From Cohnella sp. OV330 (GTDB lineage Bacteria > Bacillota > Bacilli > Paenibacillales > Paenibacillaceae), in NCBI RefSeq assembly GCF_900112065.1, contig NZ_FOKE01000001.1, forward strand, positions 62,001 through 126,000: a stretch of 64,000 bases of DNA, given 5' to 3'. Every line of letters starts with the position of its first letter. Position 1 is the first letter of the stretch. Under the pieces are notes generated by a model that was given only the letters and a program-made list of their open reading frames with translations, made no database searches and was not told the DNA's origin. Of this stretch, positions 36,090 through 45,263 are shown in pieces. The position numbers were made by a program, and so were the translations under genes.

Positions 36090-37463
36090 ATGAAAATCGT
36101 CGTTATCGGCTGCACTCACGCCGGCACTGCCGCCACCATCCAAATGGCTAAACGTTACCCCGACGCTAAAATTACCGTGTATGAGCGCAATGATAATATC
36201 TCGTTCCTGTCGTGCGGCATCGCGCTCCATGTGGGCGGCGTCGTGCGCAACGCGGAGGAATTGTTCTACGCCCACCCCGACACGCTCGCCGAACTCGGCG
36301 TGAACACCCGGATGCGCCATGACGTGCTCGCCGTCGACACGGTATATAAGACGGTCACCGTCCGCAATCTCGAAACCGAAGAGGTACTCGTCGACAACTA
36401 CGACAAGCTCGTCGTTACGACAGGCTCGTGGCCGATCGTCCCGCAGATGCCGGGCATGGATCTCGAGCGGGTGCTGCTCTGCAAAAACTACGCGCACGCC
36501 CAGACGATTATCGAAAAAGCCGCCACCGCCAAGCGGATCACCGTCGTCGGCGCGGGATATATCGGCGTCGAACTGGTCGAAGCGTTCCATCAGCTGGGCA
36601 AAAGCGTGACGCTCATCGACAATACCCCGCGCGTCATGTTCAAGTATCTCGACCAAGCGTTTACCGACATCGTCGAAACCGACATGAAGGAACGCGGCGT
36701 GCGGCTCGCGCTCGGTCAGACGGTGACCGCGCTCGAGGGCGAGGACGGCAAGGTCGCCCGCGTCGTGACGACCGAAGGCGCGTACGATTCGGACCTCGTC
36801 ATCCTCTGCATCGGGTTCCGTCCGAACACGGAGCTGCTCAATGGCCAGGTCATGATGCTTCCGAACGGCGCGATCGTCGTCGACGAGTACATGCGAACGA
36901 GCTGCCCGGACGTGTACGCCGCCGGCGACAGCTGCGCGATCCGCTACAATCCGACGGGCAAGGCCGCCTATATCCCGCTGGCGACCAACGCCGTCCGCAT
37001 GGGGACGCTCGTCGCGATGAACATCGTGGAACCGCGCGTGAAGTACATGGGTACGCAAGGAACGTCGGGCATCCGGATGTTCGACCTGAATATCGCGTCG
37101 ACCGGCATGACCGAGCAAGCCGCGATCGACGCGGGCTTGAAGGTGCGGACGACGACGGTCAGCGACAACTACCGTCCCGAGTTCATGCCGACTTACGAAC
37201 GGGCGCTGGTCAAGCTCGTCTTTGAAGCGGACGGCGGACGCCTCCTCGGCGCGCAGGTGCTGTCGAAAGCGGACCTCACGCAGTTGGCCAACACGCTGTC
37301 GGTGTGCATCCAGAACCGGATGACCGTGGAAGAGCTCGGCTTCGTCGACTTCTTCTTCCAGCCGCACTACAACAAACCTTGGAATCTGCTGAACCAGGCA
37401 GGCCTGCAGGCAGCGGCAGAACTGGAGGCAACCAAAGCCGAATCGTTGAAGGCTAAGGCTTAA
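36090..37463 (+). CDS. nox: Water-forming NADH oxidase (Nox-2 / CoA-disulfide reductase family)
   Basis: This 457-residue FAD enzyme reduces oxygen to water with NADH, regenerating NAD. The FAD motif VIGCTHAGTAA opens the protein. YERNDNISFLSCGIAL holds the single redox Cys (about residue 42) that cycles through sulfenic acid in this family. The NADH motif VVGAGYIGVELVE and the second FAD motif DVYAAGDSCAI are intact, and the C-terminal dimer domain is complete. The ATG at 36090 follows GAGGAGG by 8 bases. Three Fnr/Rex-type palindromes upstream suggest oxygen or NADH/NAD control. Confidence 0.92.
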   Translation: MKIVVIGCTHAGTAATIQMAKRYPDAKITVYERNDNISFLSCGIALHVGGVVRNAEELFYAHPDTLAELGVNTRMRHDVLAVDTVYKTVTVRNLETEEVLVDNYDKLVVTTGSWPIVPQMPGMDLERVLLCKNYAHAQTIIEKAATAKRITVVGAGYIGVELVEAFHQLGKSVTLIDNTPRVMFKYLDQAFTDIVETDMKERGVRLALGQTVTALEGEDGKVARVVTTEGAYDSDLVILCIGFRPNTELLNGQVMMLPNGAIVVDEYMRTSCPDVYAAGDSCAIRYNPTGKAAYIPLATNAVRMGTLVAMNIVEPRVKYMGTQGTSGIRMFDLNIASTGMTEQAAIDAGLKVRTTTVSDNYRPEFMPTYERALVKLVFEADGGRLLGAQVLSKADLTQLANTLSVCIQNRMTVEELGFVDFFFQPHYNKPWNLLNQAGLQAAAELEATKAESLKAKA

Positions 37464-37494
37464 AGGCGTTGCGGACGCTGGCATGAAATATTGC

Positions 37495-37552
37495 AAAACA
37501 CCCTGAAGGCCGCCGCTCTCTATCCGGAGCGGAAGACCTTCAGGGTGTTTTT
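37495..37552. terminator. Bidirectional terminator between nox and the SEC-C gene
   Basis: ACACCCTGAAGG and CCTTCAGGGTGT pair perfectly, followed by TTTTT on the plus strand and preceded by AAAA. Confidence 0.88.
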
Positions 37553-37566
37553 CGGTTGCTCGCAGC

Positions 37567-38742
37567 TTAGTCTCCGACGGCGCCGCAGCACTTCTTGAAC
37601 TTCTTGCCGCTGCCGCACGGGCATGGATCGTTGCGGCCGATCTTGCGGCCGGTCTGAATCGAGATGACGTCCGCGTGGTGCGATCGCTGCGGCATCGCCA
37701 GCACGTTGGACGGCACGCCGCCGCCGACGCTCATGTTGAGCTCGTCCGGGCGATGTCCCTTCAGCACCCATTGCCTCGTGCCGTTGTTCAACCGGGCGAG
37801 CAGCGCGCCGACCTCTTCGACCGTTTGCGCGTCTTCGATCGAAAACTCGAATTGCAAAATTTCAAACGCCGCGCTCATCGATTTGCCGTTTTTGAACGTA
37901 TCCGCGCAGATCTCCGCGATCATGTCCGCTTCCTGCTTGTCCACCGCGTACTCGCGGGCTAAATACCCTGCCAGTTCCTGGTGCGCTTTGGTCCGCTCGA
38001 CGTATTCAGGTTCGCCCGCCTTAAGCAGCTCGGTCTTGGTAAACTCGCGGTACGGCAGATCCCCCCGCGCCTGTTGAATGCGCAGCAGTTCCTGCGGTTC
38101 TTCGACGTCGAGGTTCGCATATAGACCATCCTCGTCGACATCGTACATGGCTCGGAAGTCGAGCGCGTCGACCAGCACCTCGAACATGTCGGGGCCGTCC
38201 TCGGGCGTCTCTCCAGCCAGCGCGATCAAGCGCGATTCGAGTTCGGTCTCCTCCAAGACGCCGTAATAGTACAGCATCCCCTGGGTGAGCTTGATATGAT
38301 CCGTATTGCGCTTCACTTGCGCCGGCGTGCCGGACAGCCCCTCCAGCTTGGCGAACCGCTCGACCAGCTCGGTCGGCATGACCAGCGACTTCTTGCCTTT
38401 CACCTCGCCGGGAAACGCGATACCGCGTTCGGCCAAATAATAAGCGACCGGGCCGGACTCGGGCGGATCCGCCATCAGACCGTTACTTTTTACCAGTCTG
38501 CGAATCAGCGCCCACCGTTCTTCGTCCCACAGTTCCGTCGATTCTGCGGCAGAGTCGGCCAACACGGGCACAAGCCCGCCGACAAGCGCGTCTTTGTCCT
38601 TTTCGTTCTCCCAATCGTATATCTTCAACAGTCTCGCCATTCTTTGCAGCGATTCGCGAGTCTGCGGCATCAATGCATCCTTCAGTGCGAGCGGCCAAGC
38701 CAAAGCCGGCCATTCGCCGTCAAGCTTCATATGATCTGCCAT
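37567..38742 (-). CDS. SEC-C motif-containing protein
   Basis: This cytosolic protein of about 391 residues ends with the zinc-binding SEC-C motif [16 protein letters not shown], found at the SecA C-terminus and in stand-alone proteins that bind SecB or ribosomes. The remaining ~365 residues are helical and acidic, without a recognised domain. The start was set at the ATG at 38742, but an ATG two codons earlier is equally possible. It converges on nox and shares its terminator. Confidence 0.75.
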   Translation of the reverse strand: MADHMKLDGEWPALAWPLALKDALMPQTRESLQRMARLLKIYDWENEKDKDALVGGLVPVLADSAAESTELWDEERWALIRRLVKSNGLMADPPESGPVAYYLAERGIAFPGEVKGKKSLVMPTELVERFAKLEGLSGTPAQVKRNTDHIKLTQGMLYYYGVLEETELESRLIALAGETPEDGPDMFEVLVDALDFRAMYDVDEDGLYANLDVEEPQELLRIQQARGDLPYREFTKTELLKAGEPEYVERTKAHQELAGYLAREYAVDKQEADMIAEICADTFKNGKSMSAAFEILQFEFSIEDAQTVEEVGALLARLNNGTRQWVLKGHRPDELNMSVGGGVPSNVLAMPQRSHHADVISIQTGRKIGRNDPCPCGSGKKFKKCCGAVGD

Positions 38743-38763
38743 AATCATCCTACTTCCGTTTTA

Positions 38764-38799
38764 ATAAAAACAAGCCCGATCGCCAATCGCCCCGGGCTT
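38764..38799 (-). terminator. Intrinsic terminator of the small gene 38826-39050
   Basis: AAGCCCG and CGGGCTT pair; GTTTTTATT follows on the minus strand. Confidence 0.75.
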
Positions 38800-38825
38800 C
38801 CGCGCCCAACCGTGCGAAGAACGCT

Positions 38826-39050
38826 TTAGACGCCAGTACGTTTCTTCTGGTTGTTCGGCTTCTTTTTGATTTGGCTGCGCATCTGCTTCACGTCGGTCGA
38901 AAAGCCGCTCTGCTGTCCGCCGCCTTGCGCCGCAGCCTGCTTCTTCTGGGCCAGGCGCTGCTTCATCGCTTCCGCCAGGCTGATCTTTTTCTGCTCCGGC
39001 TTGTCCGCGGACGCGGACGAATTCGAATCGCTGGATTGTGTCATACTCAT
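38826..39050 (-). CDS. Small Lys/Gln-rich hypothetical protein
   Basis: This 74-residue highly charged protein has a Ser-rich start, a helical SLAEAMKQRLAQKKQAAAQ segment and a basic tail KKKPNNQKKR. GGGGTG precedes the ATG and a terminator follows. It probably binds nucleic acid or is disordered; the function is unknown. Confidence 0.6.
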   Translation of the reverse strand: MSMTQSSDSNSSASADKPEQKKISLAEAMKQRLAQKKQAAAQGGGQQSGFSTDVKQMRSQIKKKPNNQKKRTGV

Positions 39051-39202
39051 CGCACCCCATTGTTAGTCGCGATTTGTCGCGCTGCAAGCTTTTTTCATTA
39101 TAACGCGGGTACGCAAAAAGAGCCACGCCCCCTTACAGGACGCGGCTCCGTCGACCCATCGTCAGCCCCCGGAGCGGTGGCGTCGAGTCGTTCGAATTGA
39201 AT

Positions 39203-39691
39203 TTAGATTCGTTCGCTTGGCGGCAGCGGTCCGTCCTCGGACAGGATACGCGGCAGCTCCCGGTCGATCGCCTGATTGCGGATCGCGCTGTCCGCGACGT
39301 TATCCTCGGCGGACGAGCTGGCAACGACGTCGTCGACCAGCCCGTTGTCGTGGCCGATCAGCAGCAGAAAACGCCCCTTGTCCACTTCCGGCGCATACTC
39401 CATCGCGTCGCCGTTCGTGAGCCCGATCTCCTCGAGACGGCCGGACAGCTCGCTGTCTCCGCCCGCCTTGATGATCCGCTTGACCTTGCCGAGCAGCGAG
39501 TCCGAGCCTGCCCCCGCGCCTTCCACCTCGACCAGATCCGCCGCTTGTCCCAGGTTGCCGAGGCTCCACGACTCTTCGCGGTCCGCGACGACCGTCAGAT
39601 CGTGGTCGGAATGCCCCCTGATTTTCAAAGACTGAATCGCGTCGATGACATCCTTGCTCGTGTCGAATACGCCGTATACGGTCATGGACAT
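39203..39691 (-). CDS. General stress protein, YflT/GSP17M domain
   Basis: This 162-residue cytosolic protein opens MSMTVYGVFDTSKDVIDAIQSLKIRGHSDHDLTVVADR, the heat-stress YflT fold with alternating strand-helix units. Its middle has a Gly-rich acidic stretch. Homologs belong to the Bacillus sigma-B general stress group; the molecular role is unknown. GGAGG stands 8 bases upstream of the ATG. A sigma-B-like promoter is present upstream. Confidence 0.85.
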   Translation of the reverse strand: MSMTVYGVFDTSKDVIDAIQSLKIRGHSDHDLTVVADREESWSLGNLGQAADLVEVEGAGAGSDSLLGKVKRIIKAGGDSELSGRLEEIGLTNGDAMEYAPEVDKGRFLLLIGHDNGLVDDVVASSSAEDNVADSAIRNQAIDRELPRILSEDGPLPPSERI

Positions 39692-39729
39692 ATGGGATAC
39701 CTCCGTTTGCTGTCATGTGATATTCAACT

Positions 39730-39755
39730 TTACCCCTCGCGCTCCCGGATTAATC
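39730..39755 (-). promoter_or_regulatory. Sigma-B-like promoter of the YflT gene
   Basis: On the minus strand GATTAA (39750-39755) and GGGTAA (39730-39735) are 14 bases apart. Each differs at one position from the Bacillus sigma-B hexamers GTTTAA and GGGTAT. The start would fall about 30 bases before the ATG. Whether this organism has sigma-B is not known from the window. Confidence 0.5.
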
Positions 39756-39834
39756 CATGCTGGATTTGTCATCCTAAAGGGTACTTAATAATGATTCGCC
39801 AGAAATCCAATACGCCGAAGGAGGGTATGCGAGC

Positions 39835-40983
39835 ATGCGGGCGGTAACCTTTCAGGGAAGCAAAGACATCCAGGTCAAAGAGGTCGAAGATCCGAAGCTG
39901 AAGCATAAGGACGACATCATCGTGCGCATCACGTCCACGGCGATCTGCGGCTCCGATCTGCATATTTATTTGGGCGGCATGCCTGCGCATAAGGGCGCGG
40001 TCATCGGCCACGAGCCGATGGGCATCGTCGAGGAGGTCGGACCCGAAGTAACCCGCGTCAAAAAAGGCGACCGTGTCGTCATTCCCTTTAACGTGTCATG
40101 CGGCAAATGTTATTTTTGCGAACACGATATGGAGAGCCAGTGCGACAATTCGAATCCCCACCCGCCGCTTAAGGAGATCGACTCCGGCGGCTACCTTGGC
40201 TATACCGAGCGCTACGGCAACTACCCTGGCGGCCAGGCCGAATACCTGCACGTCCCCTACGGCAACTTCATGCCCCTCGTCATCCCGCAGTCGTGCGAGC
40301 TGCCGGACGAGGCGCTGCTATTTCTGTCGGACGTTCTGCCTACGGCCTACTGGAGCGTCGAGAATGCCGGCGTGAAGCCCGGAGACACCGTGACCGTGCT
40401 CGGGTGCGGACCCGTCGGGCTGATGGTCCAGAAGTTCGCCGCCATGAAGGGCGCGATGCGAATCATCGCGGTCGACAACGTTCCTTACCGGCTCGAGCAC
40501 GCGCGCAAGATGAACAACGTCGAAACGATCAATTTCGACGAGCAGGACGAAGTCGCCCTCCACATCCGCGAGATCACCCGCGGCGGCACGGACGTCGTCA
40601 TCGACTGCGTCGGTATGGACGGCAAGAAAAACGCGCTCGAGAAAATCGGCCAGAAGCTGAAGCTGCAAGGCGGCACGCTCAGCGCGATCGATATCGCGAT
40701 GGACGCGGTCCGCAAGTTCGGTACGATCCAGCTGACAGGCGTGTACGGCGCGCTGTACAACATGTTTCCGCTGGGCCACATGTTCGAGCGCAACCTAACG
40801 GTAAAAATGGGACAGGCGCCGGCCATCCACTACATGCCGAAGCTGTTCGACATGATCGTGAACGGGGAGTTCGACCCGACCGAGATCGTGACGCACCACG
40901 TCCCGCTCGACCAGGCGAGCGACGCGTACAAGATTTTCAACGACAAGGAAGACGGCTGCATCAAAGTCGTGCTGAAGCCTTAA
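39835..40983 (+). CDS. Zinc-dependent alcohol dehydrogenase (formaldehyde dehydrogenase-like MDR)
   Basis: This 382-residue medium-chain dehydrogenase has catalytic-zinc ligands Cys in AICGSDLH and His-Glu in GHEPMGIVEEVG. The structural-zinc Cys cluster is CGKCYFCEHDMESQC, and the Rossmann motif is VLGCGPVGLMVQ. The long insertion with GGYLGYTERYGNYPGGQAEY resembles glutathione-independent formaldehyde dehydrogenases. GAAGGAGG precedes the ATG. It is transcribed alone and ends at a GC-rich hairpin. Confidence 0.9.
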   Translation: MRAVTFQGSKDIQVKEVEDPKLKHKDDIIVRITSTAICGSDLHIYLGGMPAHKGAVIGHEPMGIVEEVGPEVTRVKKGDRVVIPFNVSCGKCYFCEHDMESQCDNSNPHPPLKEIDSGGYLGYTERYGNYPGGQAEYLHVPYGNFMPLVIPQSCELPDEALLFLSDVLPTAYWSVENAGVKPGDTVTVLGCGPVGLMVQKFAAMKGAMRIIAVDNVPYRLEHARKMNNVETINFDEQDEVALHIREITRGGTDVVIDCVGMDGKKNALEKIGQKLKLQGGTLSAIDIAMDAVRKFGTIQLTGVYGALYNMFPLGHMFERNLTVKMGQAPAIHYMPKLFDMIVNGEFDPTEIVTHHVPLDQASDAYKIFNDKEDGCIKVVLKP

Positions 40984-41000
40984 GCCTTGCGGGAAAGGAA

Positions 41001-41035
41001 AGCCCTTCGCTCGCGGCCGAGCGGAGGGCTGTTTG
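41001..41035 (+). terminator. Intrinsic terminator of the alcohol dehydrogenase gene
   Basis: AGCCCTTCGCTCG and CGAGCGGAGGGCT pair with one mismatch around CGGC; GTTTGG follows. Confidence 0.6.
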
Positions 41036-41105
41036 GCGTTGCGGCAGGTTGTTCGGCGCCTATGGCAGGTTGTTGGGCGTTGCGGCAGGTTGTTCGGCGT
41101 CGCAT
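41036..41105 (+). repeat. Short tandem repeat GGCAGGTTGTT, period 20-21 bp
   Basis: The core occurs at 41043, 41064 and 41084, each followed by CGGCG or GGGCG. Confidence 0.75.
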
Positions 41106-41209
41106 GGGCTTCACTATGGCGGCACGACAGGCTTTGCTATAATGGACGGAATAGATTGGTGGCCGGAGAACCGCTGGAGTGCGGCTAGAGAGCGATTGAT
41201 GGCCGGCGG

Positions 41210-41388
41210 CGGACCGTGCGTCCGCTATTTGGTCCGATTTACGCTTTGCGGAGCGGTTAACGGACCGAGCGGCCGTTATTCGAGCCAAAAGTGCCGTTTA
41301 TCGTCTCTCATCCGGCAGATAACGGCTCCTGTGTCCGCTGCGGTAAGCAGGAACGGGAATTACGCGCAAATAGCGTATTCTGTGTCCG
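41210..41388. repeat. Array E: four 19-bp units at 51/58/51 bp, two inverted
   Basis: Units CGGACCGAGCGGCCGTTAT (41261) and a relative at 41210 point one way. Their inverted relatives ATAACGGCTCCTGTGTCCG (41319) and ATAGCGTATTCTGTGTCCG (41370) point the other way. Similarity is 12-15 of 19 positions. Confidence 0.65.
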
Positions 41389-41440
41389 TCTCTCCCCTCT
41401 CCACCCATTATCCGACCGCAAAAGGAGCGTCCGTTCACGC

Positions 41441-42979
41441 ATGTCGATCACCAATCAACGCGAGGCCGAGGATCTCATCTACCGCTCCTATCTGCGCGCG
41501 GCTCCCCATTTGGTAGTCGCAGGCGACGAGCAGGTCCGCATGCCGCAGTTGACCCGCCGCCTGCTCGATCTGCTGGGCGCTCCGGATCTCGGAAGGCGAT
41601 TTGTGCTCGTGACCGGCAGCAAAGGGAAGGGCTCGACCTCGCGTCTCGTCTCCTCCCTGCTTAGTCATCTGGGCTATAAGGTCGGCCTGTTCACCTCTCC
41701 TCATCTGGTCGACTACCGGGAGCGAATCCGCATCGACGGGCGTTCGATCGGGGAAGCGGACTTCGTGCGGCTGGCGCGCCGGATCGAGCCCGAATGGGCG
41801 AAGATCGAACGCGGACTCGGGCCCTCGGAATACCAAGGTCCGGTCGGCGTGTCGCTGGCGATCGCGGTCAGCTGGTTTGCGGAGCAGGGCACCGACATCA
41901 ACGTCGTCGAATGCGGGCGGGGCGGGCGTTACGACGACGCAAACGTGCTCGCGAACGAGTGGGCGATCGTCACGGCGATCATGGAGGAGCATGTCCGCGA
42001 GCTCGGCCCGGGCATCGGCGATATCGTGCGGCATAAGCTGGGGATCGTGAAGTCGGCGGGCACGCGGTTATACGTCGGGGCGCAGCGCGCGGACGCGCTT
42101 GCCGCAATCGAGGAGGAGTTGGGCGAGGGAGATGCGGCCAAAAAACATGAACGTTGGACGATCGATGAAGCGAATGAAGATGAGCGCGCGGCGAGTGGAT
42201 ATATGCGTGCGGCGATCGATGAAGCGAATGAAGATGAGCGCGCGGCGGGTGGATATGAGCGGCGTCCGGCGTTTGAGTCGGTGAACGGATATGAGGATGC
42301 GTCCAGCCTTAGCGAGCGCGTGTCCTTCGCGGGCGCGGCGTTCGCCGCCGAGCATGTCGCGATGTCCGCGCGGGGAACGACGTTCGACGTCCGCACCAGG
42401 CGGGCGCGCTATCGCGGTCTAACGCTGCCGCTGCTCGGCGCGTTCCAAGCCGACAACGCCGCGGTCGCGGTCCAAGCCTGCGAGGATATCGCGGGCGCGG
42501 CGCTGGATCCGGCGACCGTCGCCGCCTGCTTCGCCGGCCTGCAGTGGCCGGGCCGCTGCGAGATCGTGAGCCGCGAGCCGCTCACGATCGTGGACGGCGC
42601 GATCCACCGCGACTCGGCCGTTTACCTGGCGAGCGTAGTGCGCTCACTTGGGCTCGGCGCGGACGCCCGGATCGCCGCCGTCGTCGGCGTACCGAAGGAC
42701 AAGGACTACGCCGGCGTCATCGAGACGCTCGCCGCCGTAGCGAGCCGCATCCTCGTAACGCGGCCGGACGTGAGCCATCTCGCGTTTCCGGAAGACGCGC
42801 TGGATGTGGCTAAGCGGTATTGCCCGGGCGCCAGCGAATCGTACCCGCTGCTCGCGGATGCGCTGGAGGCGCTACGTGCCGGCCCCCTTCCCGACTGCAC
42901 GCTCATCGTCGGCACGCAGACGCTGATCGGCAACGCCAAGCGGCTGTACGGGCAGGGGCTTGAGGATATCGGGCGATAA
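41441..42979 (+). CDS. folC: Folylpolyglutamate synthase / Mur ligase family protein
   Basis: This 512-residue ATP-dependent ligase would add glutamate to folates (and possibly act as dihydrofolate synthase). The P-loop is VTGSKGKGSTSRLVSSLL, followed by GLFTSPHLVDYRERIRIDG and later GAFQADNAAVAVQAC and WPGRCEIVS, all FolC-like. Between the central and C-terminal domains (about residues 230-290) lies an unusual acidic insert with an in-frame 18-residue tandem duplication (IDEANEDERAA..GY). The ATG at 41441 has AAAGGAG 15 bases upstream, a long spacing, but no better start is available. Confidence 0.85.
   Translation: MSITNQREAEDLIYRSYLRAAPHLVVAGDEQVRMPQLTRRLLDLLGAPDLGRRFVLVTGSKGKGSTSRLVSSLLSHLGYKVGLFTSPHLVDYRERIRIDGRSIGEADFVRLARRIEPEWAKIERGLGPSEYQGPVGVSLAIAVSWFAEQGTDINVVECGRGGRYDDANVLANEWAIVTAIMEEHVRELGPGIGDIVRHKLGIVKSAGTRLYVGAQRADALAAIEEELGEGDAAKKHERWTIDEANEDERAASGYMRAAIDEANEDERAAGGYERRPAFESVNGYEDASSLSERVSFAGAAFAAEHVAMSARGTTFDVRTRRARYRGLTLPLLGAFQADNAAVAVQACEDIAGAALDPATVAACFAGLQWPGRCEIVSREPLTIVDGAIHRDSAVYLASVVRSLGLGADARIAAVVGVPKDKDYAGVIETLAAVASRILVTRPDVSHLAFPEDALDVAKRYCPGASESYPLLADALEALRAGPLPDCTLIVGTQTLIGNAKRLYGQGLEDIGR
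42159..42266 (+). repeat. In-frame 54-bp tandem duplication inside folC
   Basis: Copies at 42159-42212 and 42213-42266 share CGATCGATGAAGCGAATGA and the next ~25 bases almost perfectly. Each encodes 18 residues. Confidence 0.85.
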
Positions 42980-43058
42980 GATTACCCTGCATATTCCCGC
43001 CCCCTCGAAGCCATGCTAATCCACGGCTTACAATCCAAGTCCGGGAGGCATCGCCCAC

Positions 43059-43451
43059 ATGAACAACATCAACCTGTCCAGCCAAATCAACCAATGCGAG
43101 CACCTGATCCAGCAGCTCGTGAACCAAACGCAGCAAGCGAGCCAAATGTATCAGCAACTGCAGCAGCAGGAGCAGCAAAACGCTTCGCGCCTGGAAGAGC
43201 TGGCTCAACGCGAGCACAAGGCCGCCCAGATCATCCAGCAAGCGCTGCATGGGCACCAAACGGCGATCCAGCAATTGCAGCAAGTCGGACAAATCTGCCG
43301 TCAGCTGGAGCAAACGGTCAACATGCAACTGTCGCAGCAAGCGATTCAATCACAGCCGTCCCACGCGCAATTCGGCGGATTCAATTCGTTCCCGCAACAG
43401 CAGCAACAGCATTTCTCGCCGATGGGCGGCATGAACAGAAGCTTCCAATAA
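43059..43451 (+). CDS. Gln-rich coiled-coil hypothetical protein
   Basis: This 130-residue protein is built of heptad-like Gln/Leu-rich helices (LIQQLVNQTQQASQMYQQLQ and further), then a disordered FGGFNSFPQQQQQHF tail. GGGAGG stands 10 bases before the ATG and a strong terminator follows. No transmembrane segment is present. Small Gln-rich coiled-coil proteins like this occur in spore-forming Bacillales, but no function can be assigned. Confidence 0.7.
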   Translation: MNNINLSSQINQCEHLIQQLVNQTQQASQMYQQLQQQEQQNASRLEELAQREHKAAQIIQQALHGHQTAIQQLQQVGQICRQLEQTVNMQLSQQAIQSQPSHAQFGGFNSFPQQQQQHFSPMGGMNRSFQ

Positions 43452-43486
43452 GACCGAACGCGCAAGCGGACGGAATTGAAAAAGGT

Positions 43487-43531
43487 CGCCTGTCCGCCGG
43501 TATGTCCACCGGTCGGCAGGCGGCCTTTTTG
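43487..43531. terminator. Bidirectional terminator
   Basis: AAAGGTCGCCTG and CAGGCGGCCTTTTT flank an inner CCGGT/ACCGG stem. It lies between convergent genes. Confidence 0.88.
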
Positions 43532-43559
43532 CATAAACGCGGTCGACGGCATGCAGCGT

Positions 43560-45056
43560 TCAGCGGCGCTCGAACCGCAAAGCGATCGCGTCCCTGTATA
43601 GCGCCGACAGCTCCGCTTCGGTCTCGGGATGCTGCCTGTAGTGGTCGCCGAGCATGACCTTGTGATTGATCTCGATGACGAGCGGTCCGTGCAGCGCGGT
43701 ATCGAGGATGTCGACGGAGCAGAAGACCATGTCCAGCGCAGCGGCAGCCCGCACGGCAAGCGGCGACAGCCGCTCTCGCACCGCAATCGGAACCTCGACG
43801 GATCGCGCGCCTTCCGCGAGGTTGTGCTTCCAGGATCCGCTTCGCCGCTTACCCACCCAGACGCGGGCTTCCCCGGCCAATACGACGATCCGGTATTCGA
43901 GCTCCGCCTCCCGATAAGGCGAGATCGCCGCGTGCCTTTCAAGCGCAAAGACGGCGCGAAGCGCCTCCCCGAGCTCTTCCGGGCTGCGGACGCGGTACAC
44001 GTGCCGGCCCTGCGCGCCGTCGTCGGGCTTCACGACCGCGTCGCCGCCGAACAGCGCGAGCGCGGCTTCGGCTCGCGCGAAGGCAGCGGCGTTCCCGCCG
44101 CCGAACCGGTAGCCCGGATGCGGCAGGAAGATATGCTCGACGCAGGGCTCGCCCGCCGCCCGCAGCGCGTCCGAGGCGGCGGACTTGCTCAGCGCGAGCG
44201 CCGACGCGGAGCTCGGATTAAGGCCGAGCTCCGCGTCGGTCATCAGGAAGCTCGCCTCGCCCTTTCGCGCGCGGTACGTCAGATCCGGCGTGATCGTCTC
44301 GAAAGAGACGCCGTCCGCCTCGCCGGCTTGCTGGATCAACTTCAGATAGGGCCGGGTCGTACCGCCTGCCGACTCCGCTGTCCCTGGCCCCTTCGCCCCT
44401 TCGCGACGCTCGCTCGCCACTCCCTTTTCACGTCCTCCGGTCGCCGACTCTTTTTCCAACCGATCCAGCCATTCATGTCCTTGCGGGAACTGAGCCCGCA
44501 GCGCGTCTCGCAGCCATGCGCGCTCCCCCTCGTTCAGGCTTGGGAGCATCGTGTCCAGATCCTTCCGATCCTTGTCGCGGAGCGAGACGCTCCCTCCCTT
44601 GTACAGCAGTTGAATCTCGGGTCTAAGGTAAGGGATCCCGCCTTCCGATCGCAAAAACAGCTCGGCCGCCGGCCTGCGAACGGACCGCTCCCTTCGATAC
44701 GTCCACCAGCCGTCCGCGACGTCGATCAGCATAAGCTGAAACGCCCATGGCGAATGCGAATCGCGCCTCGCCCAAATGTCGGTCTCTTCCGTCAGCCGAT
44801 CCGCCGCGCCGAGCCGGGTCAGCCGCCCCTTTTCCGCCAAATAAAGCTCCCAATCCGCGGCCAGCCGCGCATAGACCGAACCGTAATCCGCAAGCGGCAG
44901 CAGCACGTCGATATCGTCATGCGGCCGGCTCTGCCTGCCGAGGTGCAGGTCCAGCGCCCATCCGCCCGCGATGCCCCACGCCCCCTGCCAGTTCTCGAAC
45001 AACCGATCGATCTCCTCCACGCCAAGCGGCGCCCATATGTACGCTGCGTCTGTCAT
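43560..45056 (-). CDS. Nucleotidyltransferase / RimK-like ATP-grasp fusion protein
   Basis: This 498-residue cytosolic protein joins two enzyme domains. Residues 1-205 resemble Lnu/AadA-type nucleotidyltransferases: GIAGGWALDLHLG, then RPHDDIDVLLP with candidate metal ligands Asp48 and Asp50. An Arg/Gly-rich linker (about 205-240) follows. Residues 245-498 form an ATP-grasp ligase: VVKPDDGAQGRHVYRV (ATP-binding Lys), RIVVLAGEARVWVG, and VIEINHKVMLG with the Mg-binding Glu and Asn. The first half would transfer a nucleotide and the second would form an amide-type bond; substrates are unknown. Both halves look intact and in one frame. Confidence 0.75.
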   Translation of the reverse strand: MTDAAYIWAPLGVEEIDRLFENWQGAWGIAGGWALDLHLGRQSRPHDDIDVLLPLADYGSVYARLAADWELYLAEKGRLTRLGAADRLTEETDIWARRDSHSPWAFQLMLIDVADGWWTYRRERSVRRPAAELFLRSEGGIPYLRPEIQLLYKGGSVSLRDKDRKDLDTMLPSLNEGERAWLRDALRAQFPQGHEWLDRLEKESATGGREKGVASERREGAKGPGTAESAGGTTRPYLKLIQQAGEADGVSFETITPDLTYRARKGEASFLMTDAELGLNPSSASALALSKSAASDALRAAGEPCVEHIFLPHPGYRFGGGNAAAFARAEAALALFGGDAVVKPDDGAQGRHVYRVRSPEELGEALRAVFALERHAAISPYREAELEYRIVVLAGEARVWVGKRRSGSWKHNLAEGARSVEVPIAVRERLSPLAVRAAAALDMVFCSVDILDTALHGPLVIEINHKVMLGDHYRQHPETEAELSALYRDAIALRFERR

Positions 45057-45263
45057 ATCCGTTTCACCCGTTCGTCCGTGATTCTTCTATTGTAATGGAA
45101 GCCGCGCGCGTTGCGTAGACGGTCTTCAGCCGGAAATCGCCAGGCTTCGCCCGCTTATTCAGCCAACTTTCAGTCTCGTTTAAATGGCGTTTAAGGTTGA
45201 CGGCGCATAATGGGTTTTATCATCGATCAAGCCTACAGGCTTTTATAAAAGAGGAGGGCGTAT

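Larger units (their letters stand above)
40984..41440. other. Intergenic repeat region between adh and folC
   Basis: The region holds a terminator hairpin (41001-41030), three 20-bp tandem copies containing GGCAGGTTGTT (41036-41105) and array E (41210-41388). No gene is supported; the frame upstream of the folC ATG is not conserved-looking. Confidence 0.7.

Noticed and set aside
36054-37496. 480-codon minus-strand frame opposite nox
   Set aside because: It mirrors the nox codons, has no recognisable motif and no ribosome binding site.
44623-45095. Plus-strand frames opposite the nucleotidyltransferase/ATP-grasp gene
   Set aside because: They are Arg/Pro-rich shadows; codon-position GC bias and motifs support only the minus-strand gene.
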